The notes below the pieces were generated by a model. The model was not told the origin of the DNA. It worked only from the letters and a program-made list of their open reading frames with translations, and ran no database searches. From NCBI RefSeq assembly GCF_016618195.1, contig NZ_CP067099.1, forward strand, positions 3,968,001 through 4,032,000: a stretch of DNA of 64,000 bases. Direction: 5' to 3'. Positions within the stretch are counted from its first letter, which is position 1. Each line of letters begins with the position of its first letter. The stretch is from Providencia manganoxydans. GTDB lineage: Bacteria; Pseudomonadota; Gammaproteobacteria; Enterobacterales; Enterobacteriaceae. Shown piece by piece: positions 42,994 to 54,215 of the stretch. The position numbers and the translations under genes were made by a program.

Positions 42994-43464
42994 ATGCGTA
43001 CACCGTCTAAACAAGAAGACTTGGTTAAGGCTTTTAAAGCCCTACTTAAAGAAGAGAAATTTAGTTCTCAGGCAGAGATAGTGATCGCACTGCAAGAACA
43101 AGGGTTTGAAAATATCAACCAATCTAAAATTTCCAGAATGCTAACAAAGTTCGGTGCTGTGCGCACTCGTAACGCAAAAATGGAAATGGTCTATTGCTTA
43201 CCAACGGAGCCGGGCGTACCGACTGCCACTAGCCCATTAAAAAATCTTGTTCTTGATATCGACTATAACCACTCTGTGGTTGTGATTAGAACGAGTCCAG
43301 GCGCTGCACAACTAATCGCCCGTTTATTAGATTCTTTAGGCAAAGCAGAGGGGATTTTAGGAAGTATCGCGGGTGACGATACCATTTTTTCAACCCCTGC
43401 CAATAACTTCACTACAAAAGAGCTTTACGAAGCGATTCTCACTCTGTTTGATCAAGAGCTTTAA
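42994..43464 (+). CDS. argR: Arginine repressor ArgR
   Basis: 156 residues from ATG 42994 ([20 protein letters not shown]), matching the E. coli start; the frame is open upstream but that part is the promoter. A winged helix-turn-helix covers 1-75 ([20 protein letters not shown]), and the hexamerising arginine-binding domain ends at 156 ([26 protein letters not shown]). It represses arginine biosynthesis genes with arginine as corepressor. Confidence 0.97.
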   Translation: MRTPSKQEDLVKAFKALLKEEKFSSQAEIVIALQEQGFENINQSKISRMLTKFGAVRTRNAKMEMVYCLPTEPGVPTATSPLKNLVLDIDYNHSVVVIRTSPGAAQLIARLLDSLGKAEGILGSIAGDDTIFSTPANNFTTKELYEAILTLFDQEL

Positions 43465-43659
43465 TAAAAATACTCTTACAGGCGGGAGCTTCTCGCCTCC
43501 TCACTTGGATATTTTGTTGCTGACCTGTCTTTATATAGCCGGTTTATTAGCAATAGCAATGAAAAGGCAGCCTAAGCTGCCAATATATTCGTTATACTTC
43601 TAACCGTAGTGTCGTTGGCTGCACTTCAATTAGTTAGAATATAGTTTAATGAGAAAGCA

Positions 43660-45039
43660 TTACTCTTCGTGAGCAGATTCGGCTTTCTTTTTTAGTTCTG
43701 CCAATAAATTACTATGGATCCCACCAAAGCCACCATTGCTCATGACTAAAATATGGTCACCTGGCTGTGCCGTTTCGATCACCATATTAGTCAATGTTTC
43801 AATATCAGAGCTCCAGCGCGCAGGTTGAACACAATTTTCTGCAATATCAGTGACCATCCAAGGAATATTCGGCGGTTGGAACAAGAACACTTCATCAGCA
43901 CGCCCAAGCGCTGGCGCGATATCATTTTTGTTGATCCCCATCTTCATGGTATTAGAGCGAGGTTCCAGTACTGCAATAATACGCGAAGTACCACCAACTT
44001 TGCTGCGTAATGCCTCTAAAGTCGCTAAAATCGCCGTTGGGTGATGTGCAAAATCATCATAAACACTGACATCATTTTCAACACCACGTAATTCTAAGCG
44101 ACGGCGGGCATTGATAAATTTATCCAATGCTCGGCAAGCTTCTTCAGCGGGAACACCAACATGATGCGCGGCGGCAATCGCCATTAACCCATTATGAATA
44201 TTGTGATTACCCACTTGCGACCAGTTTACTTCACCCACTTTTTTAGTTTGGTAGAAAACTTCAAATTGGCTGCCATCATGGCTTAATTTACGAGCTTGCC
44301 ACTCACCATGTTCACCAACAAGTTCTTGTTCGCTCCAGCACCCCATCCCCATTACTTGCTTTAAGTTCGAATCATTATCAGGCATAAAAATTTTGCCACT
44401 ACTTGGTACAATGCGAACTAAGTGATGGAATTGCTTTTGGATCGCTTCAAGGTCATCAAAAATATCTGCATGGTCGAATTCGAGATTATTGAGCACCAAT
44501 GTTCTTGGGCTGTAATGCACAAATTTCGAGCGTTTATCGAAAAATGCACAATCATATTCATCAGCTTCTATCACAAAAAATGGGCTTTCTCCCAATTGTG
44601 CGGAAACCTCAAAATTTCCTGGCACACCACCAATTAAAAACCCTGGTTTGTAGCCACAATCTTCTAAAATCCACGCTAACATACCCGCGGTTGTGGTTTT
44701 ACCATGAGTCCCCGCAACGGCAAGCACCCAACGCTCAGGTAGCACATGATCATGTAGCCATTGAGGGCCAGAAGTATAAGTTAAACCTTTTTCTAATACA
44801 GCTTCTACGCATGGATTACCGCGGGTCATTGCATTGCCAATAACCACCATATCAGGTGTGGGTTCGAGCTGACTAGGATCATAACCTTGAATTAGTTCAA
44901 TACCTTGTTTTTCGAGCAGCGTACTCATAGGAGGGTACACGTTTGCATCAGAGCCCGTGACTTTATGACCAAGTGAACGAGCCAGTATTGCCAAGCTTCC
45001 CATAAACGTACCGCAAATACCCAAAATATGTATGTGCAT
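43660..45039 (-). CDS. mpl: UDP-N-acetylmuramate:L-alanyl-gamma-D-glutamyl-meso-diaminopimelate ligase Mpl
   Basis: 459 residues, Mur ligase family. Rossmann start MHIHILGICGTFMGSLA, ATP loop GTHGKTTTAGM near residue 110, and YDDFAHHPTA near 350. It joins recovered murein tripeptide to UDP-MurNAc, so old peptidoglycan is reused. It is divergent from fbp, with a 167-bp gap, as in E. coli. Confidence 0.96.
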   Translation of the reverse strand: MHIHILGICGTFMGSLAILARSLGHKVTGSDANVYPPMSTLLEKQGIELIQGYDPSQLEPTPDMVVIGNAMTRGNPCVEAVLEKGLTYTSGPQWLHDHVLPERWVLAVAGTHGKTTTAGMLAWILEDCGYKPGFLIGGVPGNFEVSAQLGESPFFVIEADEYDCAFFDKRSKFVHYSPRTLVLNNLEFDHADIFDDLEAIQKQFHHLVRIVPSSGKIFMPDNDSNLKQVMGMGCWSEQELVGEHGEWQARKLSHDGSQFEVFYQTKKVGEVNWSQVGNHNIHNGLMAIAAAHHVGVPAEEACRALDKFINARRRLELRGVENDVSVYDDFAHHPTAILATLEALRSKVGGTSRIIAVLEPRSNTMKMGINKNDIAPALGRADEVFLFQPPNIPWMVTDIAENCVQPARWSSDIETLTNMVIETAQPGDHILVMSNGGFGGIHSNLLAELKKKAESAHEE

Positions 45040-45206
45040 TATTTTCCATCCAATAGCATGAGGTTTGTCACTATTCTACCCATCAAATACAGGTTTATAA
45101 ATGCATTAACCTATGAATCTTTTTTTAATTTAGATAAACTCCACGCGCAGGGTAAGGTACAATCCCTCCCTGCAAACCTCTGTCAATTATATTCAGGACC
45201 TTCGTC

Positions 45207-46214
45207 ATGAAAACATTAGGCGAATTCATCGTCGATAAGCAACAAGATTTTCCTCATGCAACAGGAGAGCTGACGGCGTTACTGTCAGCAATTAAACTGG
45301 GCGCTAAAATTATCCATCGTGATATTAATAAAGCTGGACTGGTAGACATTCTTGGCACGAGCGGTGTTTCGAATGTTCAAGGTGAAGTCCAAATGAAGCT
45401 TGACCTGTATGCAAATGAAAAACTGAAAGCGGCTTTGAAAGCACGCGGAGAAGTTGCCGGTATTGCCTCTGAAGAAGAAGACGAAATTGTCATTTTCGAA
45501 GGTGACCGTGCAGAAAACGCGAAATACGTCGTTTTAATGGATCCACTGGATGGTTCTTCAAATATCGATGTAAACGTTTCCGTCGGCACAATCTTCTCAA
45601 TTTACCATCGTATAACTCCAATTGGCCAACCTGTGACTGAAGCTGATTTCTTGCAGCCAGGTCATCGTCAAGTCGCCGCTGGCTATGTTGTTTATGGCTC
45701 ATCAACCATGCTAGTTTATACTACGGGTTGTGGCGTGCATGCCTTCACTTATGATCCATCTCTTGGCGTATTCTGCCTATCTCATGAGAAAGTCATGTTT
45801 CCAGCAGAAGGAAAAATGTATTCAATCAACGAAGGTAACTATATCAAGTTCCCTATGGGGGTTAAAAAATACATTAAGTACTGCCAAGAACAAGATGAGG
45901 CAACTGGGCGTCCATATACGACACGTTACATTGGTTCATTAGTCGCAGATTTCCATCGTAACTTGCTAAAAGGTGGCATTTATATCTACCCAAGCACAGC
46001 AAGTCATCCAAATGGTAAACTTCGTCTATTGTACGAGTGCAACCCAATTGCTTTCCTTGCAGAGCAAGCCGGCGGTAAAGCGAGTAATGGCCGTGATCGT
46101 ATCTTAGATATTATCCCAAGTGAGCTTCACCAACGAGCGCCGTTCTTTGTTGGAACTGAGTCTATGGTTGAAAAAGCAGAATCATTCATGCGTGAATTCC
46201 CTGACACTGAATAA
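45207..46214 (+). CDS. fbp: Fructose-1,6-bisphosphatase class I
   Basis: 335 residues. Metal site motifs EEEDEIV near 93 and [23 protein letters not shown] (D/D/E triad) near 110-132, plus [20 protein letters not shown] near 260. It hydrolyses fructose-1,6-bisphosphate in gluconeogenesis. Followed by a terminator 16 bp after the stop. ppa follows on the same strand about 210 bp later. Confidence 0.97.
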   Translation: MKTLGEFIVDKQQDFPHATGELTALLSAIKLGAKIIHRDINKAGLVDILGTSGVSNVQGEVQMKLDLYANEKLKAALKARGEVAGIASEEEDEIVIFEGDRAENAKYVVLMDPLDGSSNIDVNVSVGTIFSIYHRITPIGQPVTEADFLQPGHRQVAAGYVVYGSSTMLVYTTGCGVHAFTYDPSLGVFCLSHEKVMFPAEGKMYSINEGNYIKFPMGVKKYIKYCQEQDEATGRPYTTRYIGSLVADFHRNLLKGGIYIYPSTASHPNGKLRLLYECNPIAFLAEQAGGKASNGRDRILDIIPSELHQRAPFFVGTESMVEKAESFMREFPDTE

Positions 46215-46230
46215 TCTGTTTCACTGAGCA

Positions 46231-46256
46231 AAGGCGGGAAATCTCGCCTTTTTTGT
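46231..46256 (+). terminator. Terminator after fbp
   Basis: AAAGGCGGGAAATCTCGCCTTTTTTG: stem AAAGGCG/CGCCTTT with T6 tail, directly after fbp. Confidence 0.85.
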
Positions 46257-46425
46257 TTTGCATTCTCAGCTTTTTTTTATGAATGTCCTACCAACTAGTG
46301 AGTTTTACCCCTCTTTACGGCTATAATACCCCCCACGTTATGTATCAATCATGATAGCAGTTGTATTTTTTACGACTTAACATATTGATGACTATATTAG
46401 TTTTTAACATAAAGGATACTTTTCC

Positions 46426-46956
46426 ATGGGCCTGAACAATGTACCGGCAGGTAAAGAACTGCCAGAAGATATCTACGTTATTATCGAAATCCCTGCTAAC
46501 GCAGATCCAATCAAATATGAAGTTGATAAAGACTCTGGCGCTCTGTTTGTCGATCGTTTCATGTCTACCGCGATGTTCTATCCATGTAACTATGGTTACA
46601 TCAACCACACGCTGTCTTTAGACGGTGATCCTGTTGATGTGTTAGTCCCTACCCCATACCCATTACAACCGGGTTCAGTGATCCGTTGCCGCCCAGTTGG
46701 CGTACTGAAAATGACTGATGAGTCAGGTGAAGATGCGAAACTGGTTGCAGTACCACACACAAAACTGAGCAAAGAATACGATCACATTAAAGATGTGAAC
46801 GATCTGCCTGAATTACTGCGCGCACAAATCACACATTTCTTTGAACACTATAAAGATCTCGAAAAAGGTAAGTGGGTTAAAGTTGATGGTTGGGATAATG
46901 CAGCAGCCGCTAAAGCTGAAATCATCGCTTCTTTCGAACGCGCTGCGAAGAAATAA
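46426..46956 (+). CDS. ppa: Inorganic pyrophosphatase (family I)
   Basis: 176 residues. Signature [12 protein letters not shown] (three Asp metal ligands near 66-71), with [22 protein letters not shown] and [10 protein letters not shown]. It removes pyrophosphate made by polymerases and activating enzymes; a soluble hexamer in E. coli. An ERIC element and a terminator follow. Confidence 0.97.
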   Translation: MGLNNVPAGKELPEDIYVIIEIPANADPIKYEVDKDSGALFVDRFMSTAMFYPCNYGYINHTLSLDGDPVDVLVPTPYPLQPGSVIRCRPVGVLKMTDESGEDAKLVAVPHTKLSKEYDHIKDVNDLPELLRAQITHFFEHYKDLEKGKWVKVDGWDNAAAAKAEIIASFERAAKK

Positions 46957-46972
46957 TTAACCCTTTCGGGGG

Positions 46973-47098
46973 GATACTCTAAATAATTCGAGGTGCAGCA
47001 AGGACAAGCGAACAAATCGCTAGCAGCATAGAAAACGGTGTGACTGGCGTGAGCAAGCTAGGTCAACAACGCTGCAACTTGAAGTATGACGAGTATAT
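46973..47098 (+). repeat. ERIC repeat, copy 4
   Basis: GATACTCTAAATAATTCGAG at the left and GAAGTATGACGAGTATATAA at the right, 126 bp, centre GACTGGCGTGAGCAAGCTAG. It begins about 16 bp after the ppa stop and is followed at once by the terminator, so it is part of the ppa transcript. Confidence 0.85.
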
Positions 47099-47129
47099 AA
47101 GGCTCTAACAGGACTGTTAGAGCCTTTTT
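47099..47129 (+). terminator. Terminator after ppa
   Basis: AAGGCTCTAACAGGACTGTTAGAGCCTTTTT: 9-bp stem GGCTCTAAC/GTTAGAGCC with T5 tail, just beyond the ERIC element. Confidence 0.88.
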
Positions 47130-47180
47130 CATATCTGAAAAACGCCGATATCCTATATGAGATATCGGCATTTACTGACA

Positions 47181-47528
47181 CTACTCTTCTTCGTGGCGTT
47201 TTAGCCAATCACCACTCTTGATGCGGTGCAAGCCGTCAACGGAATGACGATAGAGGTAAATCCAAGCATTACCATATGGCGTAGAAATTAATTCACGGAC
47301 ATAGTCCTGTGAGTTTTTCTTTAGCTCATCTAATTCAGTCAAAATAGAGGGATTGATACGGTAAACTTCGCATTCAATCACCCCATCTCCTTTGACAACT
47401 GCTGGATAATACCCAAGATCGTAAAGCTCATAGCCTTCTAACTTATGCTCTCCAAGTAATTGAGCATAAGTCATCCAGTGATGATTTCCCTGCTTGCGCC
47501 TTAAACTGCCATAAACAATTACACGCAT
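47181..47528 (-). CDS. ytfP: Gamma-glutamylcyclotransferase-like protein YtfP
   Basis: 115 residues, AIG2/GGCT fold: MRVIVYGSLRRKQGNHHWM at the N-terminus carries the YGSL substrate loop, and the E of ELDELKKNS sits where the catalytic glutamate is expected. The true substrate is not settled in the E. coli protein. It is last gene of tamA-tamB-ytfP, 3 bp after tamB. Confidence 0.92.
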   Translation of the reverse strand: MRVIVYGSLRRKQGNHHWMTYAQLLGEHKLEGYELYDLGYYPAVVKGDGVIECEVYRINPSILTELDELKKNSQDYVRELISTPYGNAWIYLYRHSVDGLHRIKSGDWLKRHEEE

Positions 47529-47531
47529 ATT

Positions 47532-50500
47532 CTAAAACTCAAATTGGTAAAGGAGATCAAGAGCCTGATTAACACCAGACACTGCTTCCAAATATAATTT
47601 AGGCATTAATCGATAACGTAATGTTAGCGTTGCCAATGAATCAAATATACCAACACCATACTTAATTTGTAGGTCGTTAGTAATTTTGCCGCTCACGACC
47701 ACTTGGGATTTATCACCTACCCCTTGGGTATCGAGCGCCAGATCAGATACCCCAAATGTCTCACCAATTTTACCGACAAGCTGTCCACTTTGTGCCACAC
47801 CAAGCCCAATGAGCATTGAGGTCATCTGAGAGCCATTAGCATCTCCGCTATCTAATCCTTCTCCGCGTAACAGATAGGATAGTGCTTCTTGCTGAGTTTT
47901 GGCTGGCTCAGAGAATATCTCGACTTTTGGTTTGTCTGCAAGTCCTGTGACCTTAACGCCTGCAATAACACCATCAGCCGTGTTATCTGGATTACGAATA
48001 GCCTCTAGATTCAAGAACGGCTGTTCCGGTGGCCCAGAGAACTGAATTTGCCCTTTACGTACAAGCAAATCTTGGCCGTAAGCATGGAAACGCCCTGACG
48101 GGATATCAATTTGCCCATTGAGACTCAAGCCTTGTTTGTTTTGCAACACTTTCAGCATACCCGTTAAGCGCGCTTTCAAACCAAAGGCATCCAATTGCAC
48201 ATCATTACCAATTTTAATATCCAAATTAGTTTGAATTGGAATTGGCGTACTAGTTTCATCAATTGGCTTCAGATCACTGTCTAACATGACCACATCAGAA
48301 GATGCCCCTACCGCTGATTCAGGGATCTCCTGTACGGTAATACGCGCCCATGGGATATTCACACTACCATTTAGCGTCAGTAGTGAAGGTGAAGCTTCAA
48401 ATACAATATCAGGCTGCACATCGACTTTGATCATCGGTGGGATAGAGACACGCAGGTTATTCCCCACAGCCATCACCTTGGCTCGCCATGCATCCACTTT
48501 ACGCCAATCCGCATCACCATTGATGTTGAGATAACCTTCTGGCGTATTGATTTGACCAGTCATCACCGAGCTTGTGCCATTAAAAGCAATGCCTAAATTA
48601 CCACTTTTAATATCAAATGGAATTAATGACGATTTCACTTCCAATCCAGAAAGTGCCAAATTACCATTCAACAATGGATTATTGGCGCTACCACCGAGGC
48701 GTAAATTGGCATTTAAGTCACCATTTGCCACTTCTTTCTCGCCAATCAGTGGCTTAATCATGGCTAATGTAATAGCGTTGATTTCCACATTACCTGAAAG
48801 TTGACGTTTTTTCTCAATGTCAGAAACTTGGATATTACCTTTCAGTTGGCCGTTATTAGCAATTTTAAATAACCAATTCAAATTGGCTTTACCATTTTGT
48901 AATGCAGCACTGAGCGTCAGTGTTTCAAACTCCAATGGTAAACGCGTGCCATCCACCAGCTGAACGGCTTTGACACCATTACCTTTCAGATCAATTTTAG
49001 CTTGTGGCAAGCTGCCATTATCTTTCCATACTACGTTAGCCTTGCCACTGAAAACACCTTGAACACGCGTTTCATCGGTTAGGAAAGGTTTTAACATCGC
49101 CAAATCAAAGCGCTCTAACACGATGTCAGCACTACCACTTTTTCCAGCTTTGATCGGTTTTGGCACACAAAGACGTGCATTCGTATTGACCCAGCAATGG
49201 GTTCCGATCGTCACTTCTTGTGTTTGATTGGCATAATCCAATGCCATAACTTTACTCAGCTGCCATTCACCAACAGGGGTTTCAAATAGCGTATTGCTTA
49301 GGTTACCTTTCCATTGCTCTGTTTGACGATCGAAACCACCCGCTAAGGTTAAATGACCTGAAACAGGCTCACCTTTGACATCTAATTTTAAAGTGTGCTT
49401 TTTCTCGCTGCCTTTAGCGTCTAATGTCAAATTGCTGACCACAAGGTCACCTTGTTTTAACTGGCGTACAACAACGGATAAATCGCCTTTGATTTGCTCG
49501 CCAGAAGCAACATTACCTTTAATGGCCACATTATCGATAGCAAGGTCTTTTTGCCATCTAACGCCACGTGCTGTTAAATCAGCTACCACTTCAGGGGCGG
49601 TGAGATCGCCTCGTAACTTAATGTCACCAAGAATAACGCCGCCTAAGCCTGGTAGAATACCATCCAGCCCCGGCGCGTTAATTTTCGCATCTAAGTTCCA
49701 TTTCTCAGCAAGATTTCCTTTCACATCCAACTGATTTTTGCCTAAGGCAAGTTTGAATTCAGGTATATCCCACTGCCCAGCCGCATTACCTGAAGCTTGG
49801 CCACGTGCTTTTAAAACGTTATTTTTCACATTGCCATCAAGGGAAATATCTGGGATTTGCATTTGCCAGCTACCGCCATACAAACTCCCTCGCGTGGCGA
49901 TCTTACCATCAACCTTCGCTGGCCATTCGGGCCATTGTTTGGCGGTATTAATACCCGATAGCGTCAGCACTGCATTCCAACTGATCGCCTTACTCCAATC
50001 TGCCACCCCCGTAATATCTGCATTACCTTGCAGAGCGGCTAAGCGTAGGCGGGTAATGTTAATTTGCTCTTCATTACCTTTCGCGTCTAACATCAGAGTT
50101 GACGGTGGAATTTCTTGACCTGTAATCGCTGAACGCAGTGATAAATCATAGGCAGATGGACGCCCGTTTAAACGTAAACGCGTGCCATCCAGTTGATACT
50201 GAGCATCGCCTACCAAAGGCCATGTTAACTTTTGGCTTTCTAAGGTCAGTAAAATAGGTAGATCGGCTTGACCAAGGTCAGTTTCCGCATTCAATGTTGC
50301 ATTAATGGGGCCACTAAGATTTAAAGCCAATTTTAGTTCTTCAAGCAATCCGCCTTTCAAGGATAAATCAATTTTTTGGCCATTTAGGTCATCAAGACGA
50401 CTTTCCCCTGTAATCGATAGGGATACAGGCCACTTATCTTTTAAAGTTGCCGTACCTGACAAAGCAACATTGCCTTGTGGTGCATCAACAGTAAACTGTT

Positions 50501-51302
50501 TCAGTAAAACATTTTGCCCATCATTAGACAGCTGCAAGCGCAAATCATTGATAGATGCCTCTGTTGCACCAGAAAGTTGTAGATTCGAGCCATTGATACC
50601 TTCAACATTCAAATCAACAGGTAAAATGACCTCAGGCAATTCAGCTAATAAAGGTTTTTCAAACAATGCCTTTAACGTTTCACCTATCGGCTTCTCTTCA
50701 CCCACAGGGGTTTCTGGCACTGGCTGCTCAGGCTGCTTTTCTTCACTGACAGGTAAATTAATCGCTAAATCAATAATGTCAGTCGGGGCTAATGTCAGTG
50801 CTTTTTTCTGCCAATGCAATCCCGTTTTGAACTTCGCTAAATCAATATTCGTTCCATCAACAGTCACTTTAGTTGATGTTAATTGCAGCTGATTGAGGCT
50901 GATAGTTAATGGCGCATTCAATTCCGTTAACGGCTCTGAAGGCGGAGTTTCTTCCGAAGGTGGCATTTTTGAAGTATCAACATCGACCACAACATTCTCA
51001 GTCGAAAGATCGTCAATGCACAATTCACGATGAGTTAAGCAACGTAAACGTAAAGCAAGATGGATTTTCTCTGCATTCACATCGACACCCGGCATTTGAT
51101 ATTTAACGCCTGCTAAGGTTAAGTCGCGAATGTCACCTTCAATAGAACGGATTTCCAGCCCCGGAACAAAGCGCGTTGCGCTATTTAGTGCAAAATGTAG
51201 GCCTGATTGCGTGCCAAGTACCCATCCCAATGCCGCAAAGACTAAGACCAGTACTAATAAAACGGCGAGACTTATCCATTTAAACCACTTCATCCATTTC
51301 AT
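47532..51302 (-). CDS. tamB: Translocation and assembly module subunit TamB
   Basis: 1256 residues: an N-terminal membrane anchor (about 8-30, [21 protein letters not shown]), then a very long beta-helical AsmA-like body of repeating strands, and the conserved C-terminal DUF490/TamB domain ([37 protein letters not shown]). TamB spans the periplasm and works with TamA, with roles in outer-membrane protein assembly and phospholipid transport. It overlaps tamA by 4 bp. Confidence 0.95.
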   Translation of the reverse strand: MKWMKWFKWISLAVLLVLVLVFAALGWVLGTQSGLHFALNSATRFVPGLEIRSIEGDIRDLTLAGVKYQMPGVDVNAEKIHLALRLRCLTHRELCIDDLSTENVVVDVDTSKMPPSEETPPSEPLTELNAPLTISLNQLQLTSTKVTVDGTNIDLAKFKTGLHWQKKALTLAPTDIIDLAINLPVSEEKQPEQPVPETPVGEEKPIGETLKALFEKPLLAELPEVILPVDLNVEGINGSNLQLSGATEASINDLRLQLSNDGQNVLLKQFTVDAPQGNVALSGTATLKDKWPVSLSITGESRLDDLNGQKIDLSLKGGLLEELKLALNLSGPINATLNAETDLGQADLPILLTLESQKLTWPLVGDAQYQLDGTRLRLNGRPSAYDLSLRSAITGQEIPPSTLMLDAKGNEEQINITRLRLAALQGNADITGVADWSKAISWNAVLTLSGINTAKQWPEWPAKVDGKIATRGSLYGGSWQMQIPDISLDGNVKNNVLKARGQASGNAAGQWDIPEFKLALGKNQLDVKGNLAEKWNLDAKINAPGLDGILPGLGGVILGDIKLRGDLTAPEVVADLTARGVRWQKDLAIDNVAIKGNVASGEQIKGDLSVVVRQLKQGDLVVSNLTLDAKGSEKKHTLKLDVKGEPVSGHLTLAGGFDRQTEQWKGNLSNTLFETPVGEWQLSKVMALDYANQTQEVTIGTHCWVNTNARLCVPKPIKAGKSGSADIVLERFDLAMLKPFLTDETRVQGVFSGKANVVWKDNGSLPQAKIDLKGNGVKAVQLVDGTRLPLEFETLTLSAALQNGKANLNWLFKIANNGQLKGNIQVSDIEKKRQLSGNVEINAITLAMIKPLIGEKEVANGDLNANLRLGGSANNPLLNGNLALSGLEVKSSLIPFDIKSGNLGIAFNGTSSVMTGQINTPEGYLNINGDADWRKVDAWRAKVMAVGNNLRVSIPPMIKVDVQPDIVFEASPSLLTLNGSVNIPWARITVQEIPESAVGASSDVVMLDSDLKPIDETSTPIPIQTNLDIKIGNDVQLDAFGLKARLTGMLKVLQNKQGLSLNGQIDIPSGRFHAYGQDLLVRKGQIQFSGPPEQPFLNLEAIRNPDNTADGVIAGVKVTGLADKPKVEIFSEPAKTQQEALSYLLRGEGLDSGDANGSQMTSMLIGLGVAQSGQLVGKIGETFGVSDLALDTQGVGDKSQVVVSGKITNDLQIKYGVGIFDSLATLTLRYRLMPKLYLEAVSGVNQALDLLYQFEF

Positions 51303-53059
51303 AGTTCAGTCCCCAAGCCGATATAGAATTGAATCTTATTATTATCAGGGTCACCTATCGGGGTTGCCAAATCAAACTTAATTGGCCCTACTGGTGAAAC
51401 CCAACGGACACCAATCCCCGCCCCCGTTTTAAAATCACTTTTCTTAATGTCATTAACCGCTTCACCGCTATCAATGAAGGCTGCTCCCCACCAATTGCCC
51501 GTGAAGTTGTAATCATATTCGATAGAGCCTACCACCAGTTTTGATGCCCCTGTCAGCTTGCCCTTGCTATCTTCTGGTGAAATTTTTTGGTAGCCATAAC
51601 CACGCACACTGCCATCCCCCCCCGCGAAGAAACGTAAATCAGGTGGCACTTTGTCAAAGTTATTGGTTTCTATCCAACCTAAATTGCCTCTGACAACAAA
51701 GCGGTGTCCTTCCCAAGGTGAACGGATCCACACTTGTTTCGTTTGCAAGACAAGAAAATCGATATCAGAACCCCAGATTTCATTAGAGTAATCGATTGAA
51801 TAACGTTGGCTATCTCCCCAACTCGGCATGACCCCACCGCGCTGACGAATTCGACTTACATTTGCTCCAGGGTAAAGTAACATGGTGGTATTCGTTACAT
51901 CGGCCTGCGTAAAGTGGCTCAGCATCCAACGCATATTAACGCCATACTGCCAACCACTTGAATAATCCCAGTTACGTGACACATTCAAAGTCGTTGTATC
52001 TGATTCTGTATCGTTTAAATCAGTGCGCTTATAACCCCCTTGGACCGCATAATATTGCTCAAGTGGATTCGCTTTTAGGGGGATTTTGTAGCTCGCGTCA
52101 ATGATTTGCTCTGGCTGAGATAAACTAATATTGGACGTAATACTTTGCCCACGCGAGTTTACCCATGGCCGATTCCACGTCGCTTTTACTCGAGGACCAA
52201 CATCTGTCGCATAGCCGCCGCCTAACTCAACAAAGTTTTTTGCCCGAGGAACCATCACGCCTTCCATCGGTAAGATGTCTGTATGGTTCTCACGCGCTTT
52301 GGCAATATTTGGCGTCACAATTGAGGAGGTAAACCAACCTGTTTCTGCAAGTCTACGGTTAAACTCAGCAAGCTGCTCTGAAGTATAGTATTCACCTTCT
52401 TTGAAAGGCGCTAAGTTGTTGAGGTAATCAGAGCGAATTTGTGAACCTTCATAGGAAATAGCACCGAAACGATAACGTTCACCACTATTAAAATCGAAAT
52501 CCCAATAAGATGCATGATGATCTAATGAAATACCCAGTTGGCTTTTTTCCATAACGGCATCAAAGTAGCCTTCACGGATAGCTAAACTGCTAAATTTCCC
52601 TTTAAAACTTTCATATTCGCCATCATTTTGAATAGTCCCTATTTTAGGGGTATTATTTTTTATCATTTTGGCATAGTTGGGGTCAGTTTTTGCGCCCCCT
52701 TCTAATATCACCTTCACGCCTTGCACCGTGACCGGTTCACCTAACGTGACTTTTGCCGTTAATATTGAACGTGCGGGAGGCTTGTTTTCTTGATAACTAA
52801 ACTCAATCTTAGGCTCATAATAGCCAAGTGGTCTTAGCCCTTCTTCGATCGCTTTAGTGACTCGAGCGCGAAAACGACCATTAGGAGCCACTTCATCTTG
52901 AGAAATATTGGAAAGTTGAACGCGGACGTTCTGATTTGTTTGCCCTTCAAGTCCTTCAATATTAAGGCGAAGATTTGCACCATACGCTACAGGCACAGCC
53001 GCCGTTAAGCAGAGAAAACAGATGATAGGGTATTTTGACACGCCCGCTCCTAAGATCAT
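51299..53059 (-). CDS. tamA: Outer membrane protein assembly factor TamA
   Basis: 586 residues, Omp85 superfamily. Signal peptide of about 27 residues ending VAYGA, three POTRA domains (to about 270), then a 16-stranded beta barrel with the lid-lock motif region VRGYGY (near 500) and a C-terminal strand FYIGLGTEL. Partner TamB is encoded next, overlapping by four bases. Sequence follows E. coli TamA closely ([30 protein letters not shown] in parts). Confidence 0.95.
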   Translation of the reverse strand: MILGAGVSKYPIICFLCLTAAVPVAYGANLRLNIEGLEGQTNQNVRVQLSNISQDEVAPNGRFRARVTKAIEEGLRPLGYYEPKIEFSYQENKPPARSILTAKVTLGEPVTVQGVKVILEGGAKTDPNYAKMIKNNTPKIGTIQNDGEYESFKGKFSSLAIREGYFDAVMEKSQLGISLDHHASYWDFDFNSGERYRFGAISYEGSQIRSDYLNNLAPFKEGEYYTSEQLAEFNRRLAETGWFTSSIVTPNIAKARENHTDILPMEGVMVPRAKNFVELGGGYATDVGPRVKATWNRPWVNSRGQSITSNISLSQPEQIIDASYKIPLKANPLEQYYAVQGGYKRTDLNDTESDTTTLNVSRNWDYSSGWQYGVNMRWMLSHFTQADVTNTTMLLYPGANVSRIRQRGGVMPSWGDSQRYSIDYSNEIWGSDIDFLVLQTKQVWIRSPWEGHRFVVRGNLGWIETNNFDKVPPDLRFFAGGDGSVRGYGYQKISPEDSKGKLTGASKLVVGSIEYDYNFTGNWWGAAFIDSGEAVNDIKKSDFKTGAGIGVRWVSPVGPIKFDLATPIGDPDNNKIQFYIGLGTEL

Positions 53060-53133
53060 TGATAGTTTGACTAAACACTTAATATCAATTTATTTTGAGT
53101 AAAATAAACATTAGATACAAGTTTTTATCCTAA

Positions 53134-53260
53134 TTTACTCTAAATAATTCAAGTTTCAGCTAGCCGACACGCGAACGAGCCGCTAGCAGCATAGAGTACT
53201 CTGTGACTGGCACGAGTGAACGTAGTCAACAACGCTACAACTTGAAATACGATGAGTATT
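53134..53260 (+). repeat. ERIC repeat, copy 5, between tamA and msrA
   Basis: Left end TTTACTCTAAATAATTCAAG, right end CTTGAAATACGATGAGTATT, 127 bp, with GACTGGCACGAGTGAACG at the centre. It fills most of the divergent gap and must lie within or near the promoters of tamA and msrA. Confidence 0.83.
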
Positions 53261-53299
53261 TTTACTTAAATTGCACACCATCACTTATAAGGTTCTGTT

Positions 53300-53950
53300 A
53301 TGTCTTCCAATAAATTACACCCAGTGAGTATTTCACAAGCATTACCCGGTCGACAATGTGCGATCCCTCATTCACCATATCATGCAGTTAACCATCATTC
53401 GATTGATAATATTCCGAACAATACTGAAACGGCTTATTTTGCTATGGGCTGCTTTTGGGGTGTAGAGCGACTATTTTGGCAACAACCGGGGGTATATTCA
53501 ACATCTGTCGGCTACAGCGGGGGGATCACCCCAAACCCAACTTACGAAGAGGTTTGCACTGGCCTAACTGGCCATACAGAAATTGTCCGTGTTGTCTTTG
53601 ATCCACAAGTCATTAGCTACGCTGATTTATTAACCCTATTTTGGGAGAATCATGATCCTGCCCAAGGCATGCGTCAAGGTGGCGATATTGGAACCCAATA
53701 TCGTTCAGCAATCTACACAATTTCTGAATCACAGCAACAGCAAGCACAAGCCACACTGAATGCCTATCAACAAGCAATGAAGGCACAGCAAGACTCACGA
53801 ACCATCACCACTGAAATTGCACCATTAGATGCGTTTTATTTTGCAGAAGACTATCATCAACAATACTTACACAAAAATCCAGCGGGCTACTGTGGATTAG
53901 GGGGGATTGGGATTTGCTTGCCGCCAAACATAAACTTATACTCTAAATAA
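53300..53950 (+). CDS. msrA: Peptide methionine-(S)-sulfoxide reductase MsrA
   Basis: 216 residues. Active-site Cys51 in [12 protein letters not shown], glutamate and tyrosine in [17 protein letters not shown], and resolving cysteines in [14 protein letters not shown]. It reduces the S epimer of methionine sulfoxide in proteins. Divergent from tamA as in E. coli. The natural end ICLPP.. is followed here by NINLYSK; the final three codons and the TAA lie inside an ERIC element. Confidence 0.95.
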   Translation: MSSNKLHPVSISQALPGRQCAIPHSPYHAVNHHSIDNIPNNTETAYFAMGCFWGVERLFWQQPGVYSTSVGYSGGITPNPTYEEVCTGLTGHTEIVRVVFDPQVISYADLLTLFWENHDPAQGMRQGGDIGTQYRSAIYTISESQQQQAQATLNAYQQAMKAQQDSRTITTEIAPLDAFYFAEDYHQQYLHKNPAGYCGLGGIGICLPPNINLYSK

Positions 53951-54063
53951 TTCGAGATGCAGCTAGGCGACAAGCGAAGATAGGCGAGGAGCATAGATAA
54001 ACTCTATGACTTGGCTAGCTTAGTGCAGCCAACAACGCTACAACTTGAAGTATGACAAGTATA
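53938..54063 (+). repeat. ERIC repeat, copy 6, overlapping the 3' end of msrA
   Basis: Left end TATACTCTAAATAATTCGAG, right end TTGAAGTATGACAAGTATA, 126 bp. The TAA at 53948-53950 within CTCTAAATAA ends msrA. Centre (AGGCGAGGAGCATAGATAAA) resembles copies 2 and 7 more than copy 1. Confidence 0.83.
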
Positions 54064-54215
54064 GGCAGATAATTTAACCTAATGCTATACTAACGTGACT
54101 AACCAAATTTTGCGCACTCCGCGCCACTTTTATCTGTGTAGTAAGGACAGTTACCTTCAGGGGATCCTACATTACCAAGGATCATATGTTCCTGAAGGTA
54201 TTATCTGGATAATTT

